7,091 nucleotides of DNA, from positions 1 to 7,091 of the forward strand of contig JAJYZU010000054.1 of the NCBI GenBank assembly GCA_021799755.1. The letters run 5' to 3'. This stretch comes from Thermoplasmata archaeon (GTDB lineage Archaea > Thermoplasmatota > Thermoplasmata > Thermoplasmatales > Thermoplasmataceae). The translations under genes were made by a program, and so were the position numbers. Shown one piece after another: positions 5,895 to 7,091 of the stretch (the stretch's first letter is position 1; each line of letters opens with the position of its first letter). Below the pieces are notes generated by a model. That model was not told the DNA's origin, did not search any database, and saw only the letters and a list, made by a program, of their open reading frames with translations.

Positions 5895-6311
5895 ATGCAA
5901 TCTAACATTGAAGGAAGCATAATACTGGCAAAATTGGAATCCGGTGAAAATATCTTTGATGATCTCAGAGAGATAATCAGGAAGTATTCAGTCAGGAGCG
6001 GGATGATAGTGTGGGGCATAGGAATGTTTAGCAGATCAGATCTTGGCTATTTTAATGGAAAGGAATACGAGCATAAGATAATAGAAACGCCAGGCGAGGT
6101 TGTTTCGCTGCATGGCAGCATATCTGAGACAGAGCCGGTGTTCCACGTTCATGCATCACTTGCTCTGAGGGATCACAACGTAACCGGCGGACACCTGTTT
6201 GATGCTACCATCAATCCACTTCTGGAAATCCAGATCCTGAAAATGGATTCGGTGCACATAAACAGGGAGCTGAACGCCAGAAGCGGATTGAAGGAAATGA
6301 AAATATCCTGA
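5895..6311 (+). CDS. PPC/DUF296 domain protein
   Basis: This 138-residue protein consists of one PPC domain (plant and prokaryote conserved, DUF296). In plants the domain accompanies AT-hooks in DNA-binding proteins. In prokaryotes it stands alone, forms trimers, and has an uncertain role. Visible marks are GIGMFSRSDLGYFNGKEY at 41-58, EVVSLHGSIS at 68-77, and FHVHASLALRD at 83-93 followed by VTGGHLFDA at 96-104. H84, H86 and H100 are the three histidines expected to bind a metal in prokaryotic members. No AT-hook (RGRP-type core) is present, so DNA binding is not shown. The C-terminal segment of about 20 residues is polar. The gene has its own leaderless promoter and ends 6 bp from the stop of the converging dioxygenase gene. 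Function remains unknown. Confidence 0.88.
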   Translation: MQSNIEGSIILAKLESGENIFDDLREIIRKYSVRSGMIVWGIGMFSRSDLGYFNGKEYEHKIIETPGEVVSLHGSISETEPVFHVHASLALRDHNVTGGHLFDATINPLLEIQILKMDSVHINRELNARSGLKEMKIS

Positions 6312-6317
6312 TTATCA

Positions 6318-7091
6318 TTACTTAGACCAGGATTTCATGTAATCCTTATCTTCTATTTTCAAGGCTGTTTTTGTCAATTGGAGAGGCTCATACGCTTCTA
6401 TCATAACCGCCTTTTCATCGGTCGACTTTGCACCGATACTAGCCTCAACTGCACCGGGTTGCGGACCATGAATGATCCCCCTGACATGAAGTGTTATGGA
6501 TCCGGGCTCGATCCCTTTCCTGCTCATGAAATTGCCTGAAGAATAGAAGAGAAATTCATCTGTATCGATGTTGTTATGGTAATAGGATATGGGAATAGAT
6601 CTGGGATGAAAGTCGAATGGCCTTGGCAGAAATGTGCCGACCATGAAACTCTTTCCAGAAAAATTCTCATGGACAGGTGGGGGTTGATGAAGTTTTCCGA
6701 CGATCGGAGCCATCCTTTCAATATTGATTGCATAAGGGTAAAGATAGCCATCCCAGCCGGCAACGTCGAATATTAGGGTATCCCTATCTTCAACCATGTA
6801 ATAGGTGTCATAATCAACGTAGACCTTTTTGTATCTATTTGCTGGCGTAATTTCATAAAGTATTGGCAACCTGAAATCTCTTGTATAATACGGGGTCCCT
6901 TCACGCAGCTGACCATAGCGGTTAAGATACCTGCCGGGCAGATCTATACGATCAAATGATTCCATGAATAATATTTCAGCATCCTCTGATGTATCGAGGA
7001 AAAAGGTCGTCCCCTTAGGTATGTAAACGTAATCCCCTTCAAAAAGAGAAATCCATCCAAATATGGTTGAAAGTTTTCCCTTGCCCCTGTG
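6318..7091 (-). CDS. hmgA: Homogentisate 1,2-dioxygenase-like cupin, C-terminal part (runs off the right edge)
   Basis: The frame stays open from the stop at 6318 to the window edge, giving 257 visible codons, so the methionine at 6965 is internal and the true start lies beyond 7091. Upstream of it the frame reads like the family (IFGWISLFEGDYVYIPKGT). The enzyme uses Fe(II) and O2 to open the homogentisate ring in tyrosine/phenylalanine breakdown. Numbering from the codon at 6965, PPPVHENF has H99 as candidate catalytic base. YYHNNIDTDEF supplies ligands H130 and E137. SITLHVRGIIHGPQPG has H160 and the third ligand H166. SIGAKSTDEKAVMIEAYEPL and the final DYMKSW also fit. About 380-450 residues are usual, so perhaps a third is missing. 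H130 and E137 lie one residue further apart than in the animal enzyme. An allied ring-cleaving dioxygenase is the main alternative. Confidence 0.88.
   Translation of the reverse strand, partial: HRGKGKLSTIFGWISLFEGDYVYIPKGTTFFLDTSEDAEILFMESFDRIDLPGRYLNRYGQLREGTPYYTRDFRLPILYEITPANRYKKVYVDYDTYYMVEDRDTLIFDVAGWDGYLYPYAINIERMAPIVGKLHQPPPVHENFSGKSFMVGTFLPRPFDFHPRSIPISYYHNNIDTDEFLFYSSGNFMSRKGIEPGSITLHVRGIIHGPQPGAVEASIGAKSTDEKAVMIEAYEPLQLTKTALKIEDKDYMKSWSK

Noticed and set aside
5786..6019. A 77-codon minus-strand frame covering the Nudix/PPC gap
   Set aside because: It overlaps the conserved N-terminus of the PPC protein antisense and its promoter, with no recognisable domain.
6318..6965. Treating the methionine at 6965 as the start of a 215-residue dioxygenase
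   Set aside because: The frame continues open and family-like to the window edge (including an FEGDYVYIPKGT segment), so that methionine is internal.
1..7091. CRISPR arrays, transposons, tRNA or rRNA genes, toxin-antitoxin or defence modules
   Set aside because: No regularly spaced repeats, transposase motifs, terminal repeats, cloverleaf-like sequence or defence-family domains were seen on either strand by reading.

Overview
The window looks archaeal, most likely from the Thermoplasmata (acidophilic Thermoplasmatales-type). Base composition is moderate (about low-to-mid 40s % G+C by eye) and arginine is mostly AGG/AGA. Three genes have a TATA-like box 26-30 bp before the start codon with no Shine-Dalgarno, the signature of leaderless archaeal transcripts. 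The gene set (class I aminotransferase, archaeal-type metallophosphoesterase, GluTR, APC permease, homogentisate dioxygenase-like cupin) fits an aerobic or facultative amino-acid-using heterotroph. The lineage is an inference; no rRNA or tRNA is present to fix it.

Layout. Positions 1-80 are promoter sequence. A plus-strand pair follows, 14 bp apart: a PLP aminotransferase (81-1229) and a COG1407-like metallophosphoesterase (1244-1972). The second converges on and overlaps the 3' end of minus-strand hemA (1914-3152) by 59 bp. A 199-bp gap (3153-3351) holds the hemA promoter region. A minus-strand pair comes next: an APC amino acid permease (3599-5173) followed by a small PH/GRAM-like protein (3352-3609) that overlaps it slightly. 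A 147-bp divergent region (5174-5320) with palindromes separates the permease from a plus-strand Nudix hydrolase (5321-5806). A PPC/DUF296 protein (5895-6311) follows with its own leaderless promoter. The right end is the 3' part of a homogentisate 1,2-dioxygenase-like gene on the minus strand (6318 to beyond 7091), which converges on the PPC gene with a 6-bp gap.

How they may fit together. The aminotransferase, permease and HGD-like dioxygenase could all serve amino acid uptake and breakdown (aromatic amino acids to homogentisate to ring cleavage), but nothing here proves one pathway. hemA starts tetrapyrrole synthesis from glutamyl-tRNA. No phage, transposon, CRISPR array, toxin-antitoxin pair or defence island was seen. 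This is mostly ordinary chromosomal housekeeping and metabolic sequence. The items most worth a second look are the shared ATTAG(C/T)AT element at the divergent permease/Nudix promoters, the antisense overlap of two C-termini, and the permease-linked small PH-like protein.
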